Below, in pieces: positions 7,901 through 17,731 of a DNA stretch of 64,000 nt. The DNA is from Komagataeibacter diospyri (lineage in GTDB: Bacteria; Pseudomonadota; Alphaproteobacteria; Acetobacterales; Acetobacteraceae), in assembly GCF_006538165.1 (NCBI RefSeq), contig NZ_BDLU01000013.1, positions 1-64,000 of the forward strand, written 5' to 3'. How positions within the stretch are numbered: position 1 is the stretch's first letter; every line of letters starts with the position of its first letter. Both the position numbers and the translations under genes were made by a program. The notes beneath the pieces are model-generated. The model saw nothing but the letters and a program-made list of their open reading frames with translations. It searched no databases and was not told the origin of the DNA.

Positions 7901-7977
7901 TTTGGCGCTGGCTGCACCGTCTGTTCTGTTTGCGGAGAGGGTGCAGGTCGAACCGCTTCCAAGCAGGGAACAGTTGA
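7897..7977 (+). CDS. Possible 26-residue basic peptide
   Basis: A short frame whose ATG overlaps the lipoprotein stop (ATGA). It encodes an Arg- and Trp-rich peptide that ends at 7977. The overlap pattern is the same as elsewhere in this prophage, but the peptide is so short and biased that it may be a chance reading frame. Confidence 0.25.
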   Translation: MIWRWLHRLFCLRRGCRSNRFQAGNS

Positions 7978-7981
7978 ACAT

Positions 7982-8216
7982 GTAAGGATTTCTTACACGT
8001 TCGGTAAACGTGTAAGCAAAACCGGATTTTCATAACAGAACGGCAGAGGCCGTTAAGGCGGCCAACTGTCAAGGATTACTTGACGGCTGAGGGTGTGGAA
8101 CAGTTCTGCCTATCTGTCGTCGAATGACCCAAAAAGCAACGGCCCCCGTCATTAACTGAGGGAGCCGCGCCGGTGATGTATGCTGTCCTGAGGTCACAAG
8201 CATCATACATTACCGG
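7982..8216. repeat. Cluster of inverted repeats at the prophage end
   Basis: Four inverted repeats lie between the last phage gene and the tRNA gene. GTAAG/CTTAC is at 7982-7996. A perfect ten-base pair CTTACACGTT/AACGTGTAAG with a five-base loop is at 7992-8016. GTCAAG/CTTGAC is at 8068-8084. An imperfect sixteen-base pair is at 8170-8185 and 8201-8216. The stretch has no gene. The density of dyads is typical of integrase arm sites, regulatory sites or structured ends, but which applies cannot be decided from sequence alone. Confidence 0.6.
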
Positions 8217-8238
8217 GGCTGGATTTCAATAGTGGAAT

Positions 8239-8315
8239 TGGTTGCAGGAACAGGATTTGAACCTGTGACCTTCTGGTTATGAGCCAGATGAGCTACCAGA
8301 CTGCTCTACCCTGCG
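8239..8315 (-). tRNA. tRNA-fMet (initiator, CAU anticodon)
   Basis: The reverse strand folds as a complete 77-nucleotide tRNA with encoded CCA. The acceptor stem begins with C and pairs it with A at position 72, the C-A mismatch typical of bacterial initiator tRNAs. The anticodon loop is CTCATAA (anticodon CAU), and the T arm has GGTTCAAATCC. Its 3' end faces the prophage, a common integration geometry. Its 5' end faces the truncated nuoF. Confidence 0.95.
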
Positions 8316-8429
8316 TCAGGTGCTGCGCCACATGCGGAGGCCCCACGGAGATGGGTGTGGCGCAGCGATTACATCATAGGGCGCGGCGCAACAAAGTACA
8401 AGAGATAGTTTCCTTTCGCCGTTGGCGGA

Positions 8430-8882
8430 TCATGCTGGCACGGGCGGAAAACTGGGAAACTTATTCAATAAAAACAATGAACAGTATTCCCCGCGCAGGA
8501 AGATGATGCCATGCCCGGCCTGCACGGCGTAGGCCGCAAGGATCATGCCCTCAACCAACTGCAGGGGATTGCCCTCAAGCAGCAGGCGGTCCTTGAAGGT
8601 GCCCGGTTCCATCTCGTCAGCATTGGCGATCAGGTATTTGCGGCGTTCGATTGCGGGTTCTTTCGGCACGAAGCTCCATTTCTGCCCGGTCCCGAAGCCT
8701 GCCCCCCCACGCCCGCGCAGTTTTGAGCGTGTCACCATGTCAATGATGTCAGCCGGGGCAAGGCCGCCCAATGCCAGGCGCGCGGCCTGCCAGCCGCCCG
8801 CGCGCCCGTATGCCGCACAGTCCGGTGGCCCGGCGGCAGGATCAATCATGGCAGTCAGGGGCCTTTCGGCAGGGGATGTCAT
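8430..8882 (-). pseudogene. nuoF: NuoF, 3'-truncated NADH-binding subunit of complex I
   Basis: The first about 133 residues match NuoF, including the FMN/NADH glycine-rich motif GRGGAGFGTG and the following NADEMEPGTFKDR block. After the residue encoded at 8484-8486 (in an LRGEY motif) similarity stops, and 17 unrelated residues lead to a stop. Full NuoF has about 430 residues, so the C-terminal part with the 4Fe-4S cysteine motif is missing. No other frame between 8316 and 8484 continues it. The start overlaps the nuoE stop (ATGA), as in intact operons. The product cannot work as NADH dehydrogenase unless the rest is supplied elsewhere. Confidence 0.9.
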
Positions 8883-9370
8883 GGCGTGACCCTCAGCGTG
8901 TCGATCAGGTGGTCGAGCATGGCCGCATCCACATTGCCATGCAGCGTGCTGTCCACCAGCATGGCGGGGGCATGGTCACAATGCCCGATACATACCGTGG
9001 GCAGCAGTGTCATGGCGTTGTCTGCCGTGGTTTCGCCCGGCCTTATGCCCAGTTTCCGGCACAAATGGGCGCATAGCGGTTCACGCCCCATGATCCAGCA
9101 CGAAACGCTGTCACACAGCATGATGACATGCCGTCCGACCGGCCTGCGGAACAGCAGGTTGAAATAGGTGGCGACGCCATCCAGATCATCCGCCGACATG
9201 TCCAGCAGTTCGGCCACTTCGCGCAGGTGCGGCGTGCTGACCCATCCAAAATGGGCCTGCACCAGTCGCAGCGCTGCGACACCCGCGCCACGCGGATGCA
9301 GTTCCTGCGCCGCAAGCGCCAGGATTTCCGCCCGCATGGGCGTGGGCAGGGATGTATCAGCGGTCAACAT
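8879..9370 (-). CDS. nuoE: NADH-quinone oxidoreductase subunit E
   Basis: A 163-residue protein of the 24-kDa 2Fe-2S thioredoxin-like subunit family. The cysteine pattern is CDSVSCW (first pair) and later CIGHCDHAP (second pair), the usual ligands of the N1a cluster. Family length is about 160-220 residues. The start at 9370 lies within the end of nuoCD and is chosen because it removes an odd N-terminal extension. In the cell it would form the NADH-input module with NuoF, which is truncated here. Confidence 0.9.
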   Translation of the reverse strand: MLTADTSLPTPMRAEILALAAQELHPRGAGVAALRLVQAHFGWVSTPHLREVAELLDMSADDLDGVATYFNLLFRRPVGRHVIMLCDSVSCWIMGREPLCAHLCRKLGIRPGETTADNAMTLLPTVCIGHCDHAPAMLVDSTLHGNVDAAMLDHLIDTLRVTP

Positions 9371-11120
9371 CGGCCATGACGAAATCAATGCTGCCCAGGA
9401 TCGCGATCAGGTCCGCGATCATGATGCCGCGGCTGAGCAGGGGGATCATCTGCAGGTGGGCAAAGGATGGGGTGCGGATACGGGTGCGGTATGATGTGGT
9501 GCCCCCGTCGCTGACAAGCGTATAGGTGTTCACCCCTTTCGTGGCTTCGATGCTGGCCCGCGCTTCACCCGGTGGAATGACCGGCCCCCAGCTTACGCCA
9601 AGGAAATGGTGGATCAGGGTTTCGATGTCATGCATCGTCCGCGCCCTGGGCGGCGGGGTTGTCAGCGGGTGGTCAGCCTTGACCGGGCCTGCGGGCATGT
9701 TGTCCACGCACTGGCGGATGATGCGCAGGCTCTGGCGTATTTCTTCCACATGCACGGCAACCCGATCATAACAGTCGCCACTGGCGCCGGTGGGAATGTC
9801 AAATTCAAGCTGACCATAACAGGCATAGGGCGCATGCCTGCGGTAATCCCATGCCAGACCGGTGGCGCGCAGCCCCGGCCCGGTGACGCCCCATTCAGTA
9901 GCCTCCGCCGTGGTATAGACCCCGACCCCTTTCGTCCGGGCACGGAAGATCGGATTGCGCATGACCATGGCGTCGTATTCATCCAGCCGTCCGGGCAGGT
10001 CATGGAGAAAGGCACGGATCAGTCCTTCCCACCCGTCAGGCAGGTCCATGGCCACGCCGCCGATGCGGAACCATGCCGGGTGCATGCGAAAGCCACATAT
10101 CGCCTCGATGATCCCGAACACGCGTTCGCGGTCGGTAAACATATAGAACACTGGTGAAAGCTGCCCTACATCCTGCGCCATGGTGCCGTAGAAAACGAGG
10201 TGGCTGGCAATGCGGAACAGTTCCGCCAGCATGACGCGGATCATCTGCGCCCGTGGCGGCACGGTAATCCCGGCCAGTGTCTCGACCGCCATGACATAGG
10301 GGAAATTGTTCATGACCCCGCCGAGGTAATCCACCCGGTCGGTATAGGGGATATAGGTATGCCATGACTGGCGTTCGCCCATCTTTTCCGCGCCGCGATG
10401 GTGGAAGCCGATATCGGGTACGGCATCGACAATCCGCTCGCCTTCCAGTTGCAGCATGATGCGGAAAACCCCATGCACGCTGGGATGATTGGGGCCGAGA
10501 TTGAGGAACATGAAATCGCTGTGGTCGCTATGTCGCCGCATGCCCCATGCGGATGGGTCAAAGCGCAGGGCGTCCTGTTCGCGTGCTTCTTGTTCTTCTG
10601 TCAGGCTGTAGGGCGGCATTTCGGTGGCACGGGCGTGGTGATCCTTGCGCAGCGGGTGTCCGGTCCATGTGGGTGGGGTCAGGATGCGGCGCAGGCAGGG
10701 ATGGTTATGGAAATGGATACCGAACAGGTCCCATACTTCGCGCTCATACCAGTTGGCGCCCGGCCACAGGTCACAGATGCTGGGAAGGGCGGGGGCGGTT
10801 GCGCCAAGGGGTACCTTGATCCGGACCTCATCCGTGCGGGTGGTCAACGAGATCAGGTGATAGACGACCGTGAACGCGGCCTGTGGTTGTCCGGCGCGGT
10901 GTGTGCGCTCACGTTCGTCTATGGCCGTCAGGTCAAGCAGCATGGCTGATGCGGTAGCCGCTTTCAGCGCTGCAAGGGCCGGGCGCAGGTTGTCCGGCGT
11001 AATCCAGATGATGGAAACGCCATCACATGCTGGCTGGGTGGCCAGTCTACCATTGGGAAGATGATCCGAAATTATGTCCGCAAGACTCTGTTCGCGGGTG
11101 GGGGTGAGGGTGGTGCTCAT
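9357..11120 (-). CDS. nuoC: NADH-quinone oxidoreductase fused subunit C/D
   Basis: A 587-residue fusion. Residues 1-190 are the NuoC (30-kDa) domain with the [18 protein letters not shown] signature. Residues about 200-587 are the NuoD (49-kDa) domain with [23 protein letters not shown] and RVDYLGG motifs, which form part of the quinone-binding cavity. The fused form is found in enterobacteria and several other proteobacteria. The start at 11120 is chosen over 11183 because it lies just after the nuoB stop (4-base gap). Confidence 0.95.
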   Translation of the reverse strand: MSTTLTPTREQSLADIISDHLPNGRLATQPACDGVSIIWITPDNLRPALAALKAATASAMLLDLTAIDERERTHRAGQPQAAFTVVYHLISLTTRTDEVRIKVPLGATAPALPSICDLWPGANWYEREVWDLFGIHFHNHPCLRRILTPPTWTGHPLRKDHHARATEMPPYSLTEEQEAREQDALRFDPSAWGMRRHSDHSDFMFLNLGPNHPSVHGVFRIMLQLEGERIVDAVPDIGFHHRGAEKMGERQSWHTYIPYTDRVDYLGGVMNNFPYVMAVETLAGITVPPRAQMIRVMLAELFRIASHLVFYGTMAQDVGQLSPVFYMFTDRERVFGIIEAICGFRMHPAWFRIGGVAMDLPDGWEGLIRAFLHDLPGRLDEYDAMVMRNPIFRARTKGVGVYTTAEATEWGVTGPGLRATGLAWDYRRHAPYACYGQLEFDIPTGASGDCYDRVAVHVEEIRQSLRIIRQCVDNMPAGPVKADHPLTTPPPRARTMHDIETLIHHFLGVSWGPVIPPGEARASIEATKGVNTYTLVSDGGTTSYRTRIRTPSFAHLQMIPLLSRGIMIADLIAILGSIDFVMADVDR

Positions 11121-11124
11121 GATG

Positions 11125-11760
11125 TCAGATTCCGTCGGGCGTGCGCAGGTCGCGCATGCTCTGGCGTAGGGCGCGCTTTTCATCGCGCAGGCTGGGCGGG
11201 GTCACGGGTTCCGCCCCCTGCGGTCCCATCAGCCAGCTAAGGGGCCTGCGGTGTGTACCGATGGATTTCTGCAATAGCAGCAGCCCCTCCAGCAGCGCCT
11301 CGGGGCGGGGCGGGCAGCCGGGCACATACACATCTACCGGCAGGAAGCTGTCTACACCCTGCACGACACTGTAAATGTCATACATGCCGCCGGAATTGGC
11401 GCAGGATCCCATGGAGATGACCCATCGTGGTTCCAGCATCTGGTTGTACAGATGCTGGATGACCGGGGCCATCTTGACGAATACTGTGCCGGAAATGACA
11501 ATCAGGTCGGCTTCACGTGGTGTTGCGCGCAGCACTTCGGAACCGAAGCGGGCAATGTCGAAACGACTGGTGAACGCCGTCGCCATTTCCACATAACAGC
11601 AGGACAGGCCGAAATTCAGCGGCCAGATGGAATTTTTCTGCCCCCATGCCACAAAATCCTGCAACCGGCCCATGACCAGATTGCGGCGGAGGGTTTCACT
11701 GAAACTGGAGGAAACCTGCGTATGTCCGGCGGTATTTGGGGAAGACAGGGACCAGTTCAT
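11125..11760 (-). CDS. nuoB: NADH-quinone oxidoreductase subunit B
   Basis: A 211-residue protein with the N2 cluster ligand pattern: adjacent cysteines in LSCCYVEM, then [11 protein letters not shown], then [14 protein letters not shown]. The ATG at 11760 overlaps the nuoA stop (ATGA), which sets the start and excludes the longer frame. It binds the terminal iron-sulfur cluster that reduces quinone. Confidence 0.95.
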   Translation of the reverse strand: MNWSLSSPNTAGHTQVSSSFSETLRRNLVMGRLQDFVAWGQKNSIWPLNFGLSCCYVEMATAFTSRFDIARFGSEVLRATPREADLIVISGTVFVKMAPVIQHLYNQMLEPRWVISMGSCANSGGMYDIYSVVQGVDSFLPVDVYVPGCPPRPEALLEGLLLLQKSIGTHRRPLSWLMGPQGAEPVTPPSLRDEKRALRQSMRDLRTPDGI

Positions 11761-12182
11761 GCCGCGTGATCCTTTCGCGTATCGGGTATCTGGTATGGGC
11801 GGACCCGTGGACCCCAGTCCAACGCCCCGGCACGCCACAGATAGGCAAGGGAAAGGGCCAGAAAGGCAGTAAAGACGACGGCGGCAGCATAACCGACCCA
11901 TCCCGTTTCGGTTACGACTGTTGCCCATGTCAGGAGGATGCCCGTTTCAACATCAAAAATGACGAAGAACATGGCTACCAGATAATACTGTACAGACAGC
12001 CGCAGATGCGCTGAACCCGTGGGGACAATACCGGATTCAAAAGCCATGGACATGGAACGGCCCATGGCCCTGCCGTCCCGCCGGGTGCCGGTTATAGCCG
12101 ACAGTCCCAACATGCAGGCCAGAAGCAGCGCTATGACGACGGCATAGGTGAAAACTGGCCATATATTGGAAATGTTTTCCAT
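11757..12182 (-). CDS. nuoA: NADH-quinone oxidoreductase subunit A
   Basis: A 141-residue membrane protein with three predicted helices and the conserved FESG and FDVET blocks of the NuoA/ND3 family. It is the first gene of the operon on the reverse strand, followed by nuoB, nuoCD, nuoE and the broken nuoF. A repeat-containing intergenic region lies upstream. Confidence 0.95.
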   Translation of the reverse strand: MENISNIWPVFTYAVVIALLLACMLGLSAITGTRRDGRAMGRSMSMAFESGIVPTGSAHLRLSVQYYLVAMFFVIFDVETGILLTWATVVTETGWVGYAAAVVFTAFLALSLAYLWRAGALDWGPRVRPYQIPDTRKDHAA

Positions 12183-12657
12183 GACTGGTAATTCCGTTTC
12201 TGTTCGTTTTATTTTAAACGGAGGCGATCTGTGTCGTTACGGTCCGCATTGAAGGATTATAACCGGTCAATGCTTCACGAAGGGTCTGCATGCATCCCCT
12301 GAAGACTGTCTGAAAAGTCAGCCCTTGAGCTATCGGGTGATCATAAGGAAATTTTTTGGCAAAGTTTTTCAAAAAGCTTCCTGAAACGACGTCTTTTTTA
12401 AAAAGGTGACATTCAGGAGCTTTTATTGTTTTTTATCGGCCAGTTAATTTCAAACAATATTTGCGTATTCCGGCTGGATGCATGGAATGCCGCAATATGC
12501 TGCCAATTGCTTATACGCAACAGGGAAAGGGAAGTTGCGGCCCGGTCATGCAAGTTTTTCCCATGCGGTCCGTTACGGAATGGAGGTGTCCTTGCCTGAT
12601 TATGGTGTGTTTTTGTATCATGTCAGTCTGGACAGAAGGTTGCCGAACAGGAAAGAG
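12183..12657. other. Intergenic region upstream of nuoA with dispersed repeat copy
   Basis: This 475-base stretch separates nuoA and the GST-like gene, which are divergent. It contains the dispersed repeat copy described at 12304-12437 and otherwise shows no convincing reading frame. Promoters for both flanking genes should lie here, but no clear -35/-10 pair stands out. Confidence 0.6.
12304..12437. repeat. Dispersed intergenic hairpin repeat, copy A
   Basis: The copy starts with CTGTCTGAAAAGTCAG and continues through AAAGTTTTTCAAAAAGCTTC and an AGGAGCTTTTATTGTT end. The same blocks recur, more or less degenerate, at 13831-13925, 33149-33257, 17637-17690 (inverted) and 38684-38767. All copies are intergenic and contain self-complementary A/T-flanked stems. 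Confidence 0.6.
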
Positions 12658-13277
12658 ATGACCGCAAGACCCGTGCTGTACAGTTTTCGCCGCTGTCCCT
12701 ATGCCATGCGGGCGCGTCTGGCCCTGCTTTCCAGTGGTATGGAATGTGAAATCCGGGAGGTCAGGCTTTCAGCCAAGCCTGCCAGCATGCTGCGTGCCTC
12801 ACCCAAGGCAACGGTGCCTGTTTTTGTCCTGCCTGATCATACGGTTGTTGACGAAAGTCTGGATATCATGTGCTGGGACAGCATGACCCGCAGCACTGGC
12901 TGTTCAATATCCGGCATGACCTGATCGCGCAGAATGACGGTCCCTTCAAATATCATCTGGACCGTTACAAATATGCGACCCGCTACCAGTCCAACCCCGA
13001 TTGCCACAGGGCTGAAGCGCTGAAGATTCTGGAAAATATTGATAAGATACTGCAAGAAGGATTCTTCCTGCATGGTGCCCGGCCTGGTCTGACTGATGCT
13101 GCTATCGCGCCGTTTGTACGCCAGTTTGCCGCAACCGATCCGGACTGGTTTGCCAGCGTTCCCTTGGTACGATTGCAGGAATGGTTGCAGGCGTTTCTGA
13201 CGTCGCCACTATTTGGTCGCGCCATGTGTCGCCTTGCCCCATGGCAGGAAGGTGACGCGCCAATTTTACTTCATTAG
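12658..13277 (+). pseudogene. GST/thioredoxin-fold protein, frameshifted
   Basis: The first frame (12658 to about 12872) encodes a glutaredoxin-like N-terminal domain: VLYSFRRCPYAMRARLAL with a CPYA site, VPVF and the DES glutathione-binding pattern. The second frame (from about 12870 to 13277) continues with the helical C-terminal domain (NDGPFKYHLDRYKY, LTDAAIAPFVRQF). Together they give a roughly 205-residue GST-like protein, but reading frames change at about 12870 near DIMCW, apparently through a small deletion. An AGGAAAGAG sequence supports the start. It is either a recent pseudogene or a sequencing error. Confidence 0.8.
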
Positions 13278-13980
13278 ACACGTGCAAATATCCCTGCATC
13301 GTCAGGCAACCTGAAGCGGGAGATATCCGTTAGCGGGCACAGGCCATATTATGCCTTTTAGGAAAGGGAAGTGAGCTACCAGAATGTCCATGTAACTGAA
13401 ATGGTCCTACCCTGCAGTTGTGTATGATGCATGCATGGATCTGAACAAATATAGGGTTTCAGACAGTATGGAATGAATTTTATAATTTCCGCTGTCTATT
13501 TTTTAATAAATAATGAAATTCGCCTAATAATATATAATAAAATAAGGCAATGAAGATGAAGAAAAAATAAAAAAATATTTTCTATAATAAATAATAAATC
13601 CATACCCAAAAACAGGACTGTTGATGACTGTTGCCCGGATTTCCGGATAATGGATGTGGCGACATGTTGCAAATATCTGTTCTATCCGTTTGTGGGTATG
13701 ACCTGTCTTGTGCTGTTTTCTGGGAATATCATGTTCCTGGCAGCATGACATGCATTTCCGTGAGGTCTAGGGCATGCGCGTTCCTCATGAATGGTTTTTA
13801 TTATCGGTTCTCTATCATTATATTGATAAGGGACTGTTTAAAAAGTCAGCCTTTGGAAGTTCCTGCAATCATAAGGCAGATTTTTTCAAGAAGGCAGTGC
13901 TCAAAAGCCTTTATTGTTTTTTATCAACGATTTGTTTTCAGGCAGTCTTCAGGATCGGGAAGGCATCTCGCCATATCAGA
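13278..13980. other. AT-rich intergenic region with dispersed repeat copy B
   Basis: About 700 bases between the GST-like gene and the porin. The part 13450-13620 is extremely AT-rich. Positions 13831-13925 hold a dispersed repeat copy (CTGTTTAAAAAGTCAG start, CCTTTATTGTTTTTTATC end). The frame of the porin stays open through this repeat, but that extension is not protein-like. No gene is supported. Confidence 0.6.
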
Positions 13981-15528
13981 ATGACATGTCTGACCCTGAT
14001 GGTCATATGTCTGGCCTTGGGTATGTTGCGTGTATTGCCTGCCCGTGCCGCGGATCAGGGCGCAACCGGAACATCCACCGTGGAAAGTACACAACAGCCT
14101 GCATGGTTGCGCAGGATCCTCGGCACAAAGACAGTAACAAAAAAGCTGCCGGAGGTTTCGAACCCTACGCCTTATGGCGAAACACAGCCGACAACACCCT
14201 TTTATGAAACGATCCCCGGCTTTCTTCAGGCTCCCTATGGACCGCCTTCGTTCGGTCCGCCCTATGGTACCACGCATATGCTGGGAGATTGGGGCGGTAT
14301 CCAGCCCTGGCTGCAGAAACGCGGGCTGTATGTTGCGCTGGATGTTTATGAAGATCTCGCCGGCAATGTCATGGGCGGGAAAAAGCGTGATTATACTGTT
14401 GCGGGGCAGGTGGGGACCACGCTGGATGTTGACTGGGATACGCTGCTGCATTCACGCGCATGGACGAAGGATCTGTGGCTGCATATGCTTGTGGTCAATG
14501 GACATGGCCGTAACCTCAGTCGGCTGTTTGGTGACAACAGCAATCAGGTACAGCAGATTTACGGCAGCCGTGGCAATGTGCTGGCCCATCTTGTCTGGGC
14601 ATATTTTGAAAAGGCATGGTTCGCGCGTAAGGTGGATCTGTCCGTGGGCTGGATACCGACCGGTGCGTTTTTCCAGAATTCGCCATGGGTCTGCAACTTC
14701 ATGAATGTATGGCTGTGCGGGGGCGAGGCGCCAACCAAATTCCTGCGTGGCGGGCGTGGCTGGCCTTCGGGTAATATCGGCGGCATCCTGCGTGTAATGC
14801 CAATGAAAGAACTTTATGTCATGGGGGGACTGTTTGCTGTTTCGCCCCATAATTACAATGGGGGTATTTCCGGCTGGTCATGGGCGCAGGATGGACTGGG
14901 TAAATTATCGACACAGGCGGAAATCGGCTGGCTTCCTGCCTTTGGGCATAACCATCTGGCCGGGCATTACAAGCTGGGTGCGATGTATGATAATTCGCGG
15001 TATGATGACCTGTATGAAGATATCCATGGCAATCCATGGGTGTTGACCGGCCAGCCTGCCCGCAGGCAAAGCGGACAGACATCCGTATGGGTCATAGCCG
15101 ACCAGATGCTGGTCCGCCGTGGCCCGGGCGAAATGAATGGACTGATACTGGGCGGATATTATGCCTATGCATCCGGCCAGACTTCGCAGATCAAGCATAG
15201 CTTCATGGCTGTCCTTATGGATACGGGCGCATTGTGGCATCGTCCGCTTGACAGTGTGGGTATTGCCTTCCTGTGGGCCAGTTTCAGCCGTTCTGCCATC
15301 CTGTCACAGGAAGCGGCTGCAACCCATGGCCTTGCCCTGCCGGGAGCAAATTTCGGCATACCGTATGGTGTTCAGGGTCACGAGACGATTTATGAGGCTT
15401 ATTACGGTTTCCATATAGTAGAAGGCCTGTCGATCAAACCGGATTTCCAGTATGTCAATCATGTTGGTGGCACTACGGTATTCAAGGATGCTGTAGTATT
15501 AAGCACTGCCATGAATGTCGCGTTCTGA
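13981..15528 (+). CDS. OprB-family carbohydrate-selective porin
   Basis: A 515-residue outer-membrane protein. A signal peptide (hydrophobic stretch ending at LPARAA, about residues 1-24) is followed by a Pro-rich linker. The barrel domain starts with the LGDWGGIQPWLQKRGLYV block typical of OprB porins and ends with an aromatic residue (Phe). OprB porins let glucose and related sugars or polyols through the outer membrane. The start at 13981 is chosen because the longer frame from 13774 consists of repeat-derived sequence before the signal peptide. It lies upstream of an SDR that may act on acetoin or butanediol. Confidence 0.88.
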   Translation: MTCLTLMVICLALGMLRVLPARAADQGATGTSTVESTQQPAWLRRILGTKTVTKKLPEVSNPTPYGETQPTTPFYETIPGFLQAPYGPPSFGPPYGTTHMLGDWGGIQPWLQKRGLYVALDVYEDLAGNVMGGKKRDYTVAGQVGTTLDVDWDTLLHSRAWTKDLWLHMLVVNGHGRNLSRLFGDNSNQVQQIYGSRGNVLAHLVWAYFEKAWFARKVDLSVGWIPTGAFFQNSPWVCNFMNVWLCGGEAPTKFLRGGRGWPSGNIGGILRVMPMKELYVMGGLFAVSPHNYNGGISGWSWAQDGLGKLSTQAEIGWLPAFGHNHLAGHYKLGAMYDNSRYDDLYEDIHGNPWVLTGQPARRQSGQTSVWVIADQMLVRRGPGEMNGLILGGYYAYASGQTSQIKHSFMAVLMDTGALWHRPLDSVGIAFLWASFSRSAILSQEAAATHGLALPGANFGIPYGVQGHETIYEAYYGFHIVEGLSIKPDFQYVNHVGGTTVFKDAVVLSTAMNVAF

Positions 15529-15654
15529 AATGGATGTGTGCGGTATGGTTCTGGTAAAGAATACGTTTCCTTAAATCTTTTTATTGAATCGGGCGTTTTT
15601 TCGGTGTCCTGCCATATCCCATGGTGTGGAAATAAAAAAGAAAGATCACTATTC

Positions 15655-16434
15655 ATGTCTCTTGTTGGCAAGGTAGCTGTTGTTACAGGTGCCGCACAGG
15701 GCATCGGGCGTGGTATTGCACTGCGTCTGGCGCGTGACGGGGCAGATCTGGCGCTGGTGGATATCAATCAGGACCGGCTGGCTGATGTTCGTGCGGAAAT
15801 ACTGGCGCTTGACCGCAGGGTCATTACGCTGGCTGCCGATATCAGTGTGCGCGAGCAGGTCTTTTCCATGATTGACCGGGCGGTGGACCAGTTGGGTGGC
15901 ATTGACATCATGGTCAATAACGCCGGTGTGGCGCAGGTCAGGCCATTACTGGATGTGAGTGTGGAAGATATGGATCGTATTTTCCAGATCAATGTCAATG
16001 GTACGTTATGGGGTATTCAGGCAGCGGCGCAGGCATTCAGGAAGCTGGGCCATAAGGGAAAGGTCATCAATGCCTGTTCCATCGCCGGGCATGAAGGGTA
16101 TGCCTTCCTTGGGGTCTATTCCGCTACAAAATTCGCGGTCAGGGGACTGACGCAGGCGGCGGCAAAGGAACTTGCTCCCTTTGGCATTACCGTGAATGCC
16201 TATTGTCCCGGTGTGGTCGGGACCGATATGTGGGTGGATATAGACCGACGCATGGCAGAAGCAACCGGTGCGGAAATTGGCGCAACCTATCGGAAATATG
16301 TCAGTGGGATCACCCTTGGCCGGGCGGAAACGCCAGATGATGTCGCCGCCTTTGTCGCGTGGCTTGCCAGTGCGGATTCAGATTACATGACGGGGCAATC
16401 GGTGTTGATCGACGGGGGAATGGTATTCCGCTGA
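15655..16434 (+). CDS. Short-chain dehydrogenase, acetoin/2,3-butanediol reductase type
   Basis: A 259-residue classical SDR. It has the NAD(P)-binding [12 protein letters not shown] motif near residue 10, NNAG at about 85, a Ser-Tyr-Lys triad (CSIAG, then YSATK) and PGVVGTDMW after it, which resembles the (S)-acetoin-forming diacetyl reductase / meso-2,3-butanediol dehydrogenase group (BudC). Asp-Ile at the end of the second strand favours NAD over NADP. It is cytosolic. The start at 15655 fits the family. Substrate assignment rests on motif resemblance and is not certain. Confidence 0.75.
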   Translation: MSLVGKVAVVTGAAQGIGRGIALRLARDGADLALVDINQDRLADVRAEILALDRRVITLAADISVREQVFSMIDRAVDQLGGIDIMVNNAGVAQVRPLLDVSVEDMDRIFQINVNGTLWGIQAAAQAFRKLGHKGKVINACSIAGHEGYAFLGVYSATKFAVRGLTQAAAKELAPFGITVNAYCPGVVGTDMWVDIDRRMAEATGAEIGATYRKYVSGITLGRAETPDDVAAFVAWLASADSDYMTGQSVLIDGGMVFR

Positions 16435-16813
16435 ACCGTTCGATGCATTCTGCCTATGGCCGCGTTGCCTGCAGACGCATGGACTGGTTTGTGTGCAGGT
16501 TTTATGGGGCTATCAGGTCAGTTATTATAACACGTAACAGAATTTAAATGTCCCTTATCTACCTGTAGCCGCAGGAATGACAGCATATTCAGGTCTGTGG
16601 GAAACGGTCGGTTTTTCTGGATATCAGGCTGCATGGCGGGGCAGCATAAAAGCGGAACGTCGAGGTTATCGGTAGTTCATACTGCCTGTCTCTGTCCCGC
16701 TATTTGTTTGGTATGGCCCCGTCAGGCGCGCCGTATGGTAAAGCATTACAGGAAATGCCACATCCGTCCTTTTGTATCGATGGCGTTTTGCACGATTCTT
16801 TATGTAGCTTATT
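16435..16813. other. Intergenic region left of the IS element
   Basis: About 380 bases between the SDR stop and the left end of the insertion sequence. The reading frame that crosses it (16597-17013) is not protein-like before it enters the transposase remnant. I see no gene, repeat or RNA here. Confidence 0.5.
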
Positions 16814-17636
16814 GGGGTCTGTTGGGAATTGGTTTTTTCAAGTCTCTTGATATGCTGCAAAACTTTTATGAATTGCTTCATCCTGATCGATGCCCAATGG
16901 GCGAAAATGGAACCGCTGTGCCTTGGAAAGAGACGGATCGGGGACGCAGCGGGAAGGATAACCGCCTCTTTATCGAAGCGGTCTCATGGATCGCCCGGAC
17001 GGGCAGTCCGTAGCGGGACCTGCCACCTGTATTTCGGACACTGGAACCCGGTTTACCTGCGCTACACCGACTTGGACGAAAGTCAGGGATTTTTCAGCGA
17101 ATTTTCGAAGCCGTCTCTGACGGTGCCAACATGGAATATGCGATGATCGACGGTACCGGTGATCCGGGTTCACCGCCACGACAGGGGGCAAAAAGGGGAC
17201 CGGAAAACAGGCAATCAGACGCAGTCTAACGGAATGGTCAACGAAGATCATCGCCATGACCGACGCTCCGGGTAATCTGGTCCGCTTTACCCGCATTCCC
17301 GGCCAGCATTACGACACGGTCGGGGTTGCGCCCCGTCTCCAACCGACGGATTTCAGGAGGCTTCCTGCTGACAGGGCGTTTGACGTCCACTGGATCGTGT
17401 ATGCCATCCGCGCGCAAGGCGCCTGCGTGGTCATTCCCCAGCACTCGAACCGTCTCGACAGATGCCCGTTCGATGGGGCCCTGTTCAAAGCGTGCCGTCT
17501 CATTGAGAGATTCTTCTGCAAGCACAAGGCGCTCAAGCGCATCGCCATGCGGAGCGACAGGACAGACAGATCATTTGCAGGCATGAACCATCTCGCCGCC
17601 GCAATCATCAATTCATGATAATTCTCAACAGGCCCC
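16814..17636 (+). mobile_element. Degenerate IS5-family insertion sequence
   Basis: An 823-base element bounded by imperfect inverted repeats, GGGGTCTGTTGGGAATT at the left and its near-complement AATTCTCAACAGGCCCC at the right. The interior encodes remnants of an IS5-family (IS427/IS1031-like) transposase. No clear target duplication is visible. The element carries several frameshifts and at least one stop, so it is not expected to transpose by itself. Confidence 0.8.
16870..17618 (+). pseudogene. IS5-family transposase, broken
   Basis: Conserved pieces occur in different frames: IDAQWAKMEPLC, then GKDNRLFIEAVSWIARTGSP with a TAG where the family has Trp before RDLP, then FGHWNPVYLRY, YAMIDGT, KIIAMTDAPGN, ADRAFDVHWIV and a closing HLIENFF-like and AAAIINS region. 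The order matches a full-length DDE transposase of the IS5 family, but at least two frameshifts and a nonsense codon interrupt it. Confidence 0.8.
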
Positions 17637-17690
17637 AAAAAGGTGGCGTTCTTTAAAGCTTTTTGAAAAAGCGATACCGAAAACTTTTCT
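17637..17690 (-). repeat. Dispersed intergenic hairpin repeat, copy D (inverted, partial)
   Basis: The reverse strand reads AAAAGTTTTCGGTATCGC, then TTTTTCAAAAAGCTTTAAAG and ACGCCACC. This matches one half of the repeat seen at 38684-38767. It lies directly against the right end of the IS element, which may have inserted next to or into it. Confidence 0.5.
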
Positions 17691-17731
17691 ATGATTCGCA
17701 GGCATTATGATCGGCAATGCGGGTTTAGCCG

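Noticed and set aside
13774..13980. N-terminal extension of the OprB porin
   Set aside because: The extension is a translation of a dispersed intergenic repeat; the signal peptide begins at 13981.
16597..17013. Open frame of 138 codons crossing the IS boundary
   Set aside because: Only its last part is a transposase remnant; the first part is unrelated non-coding sequence.
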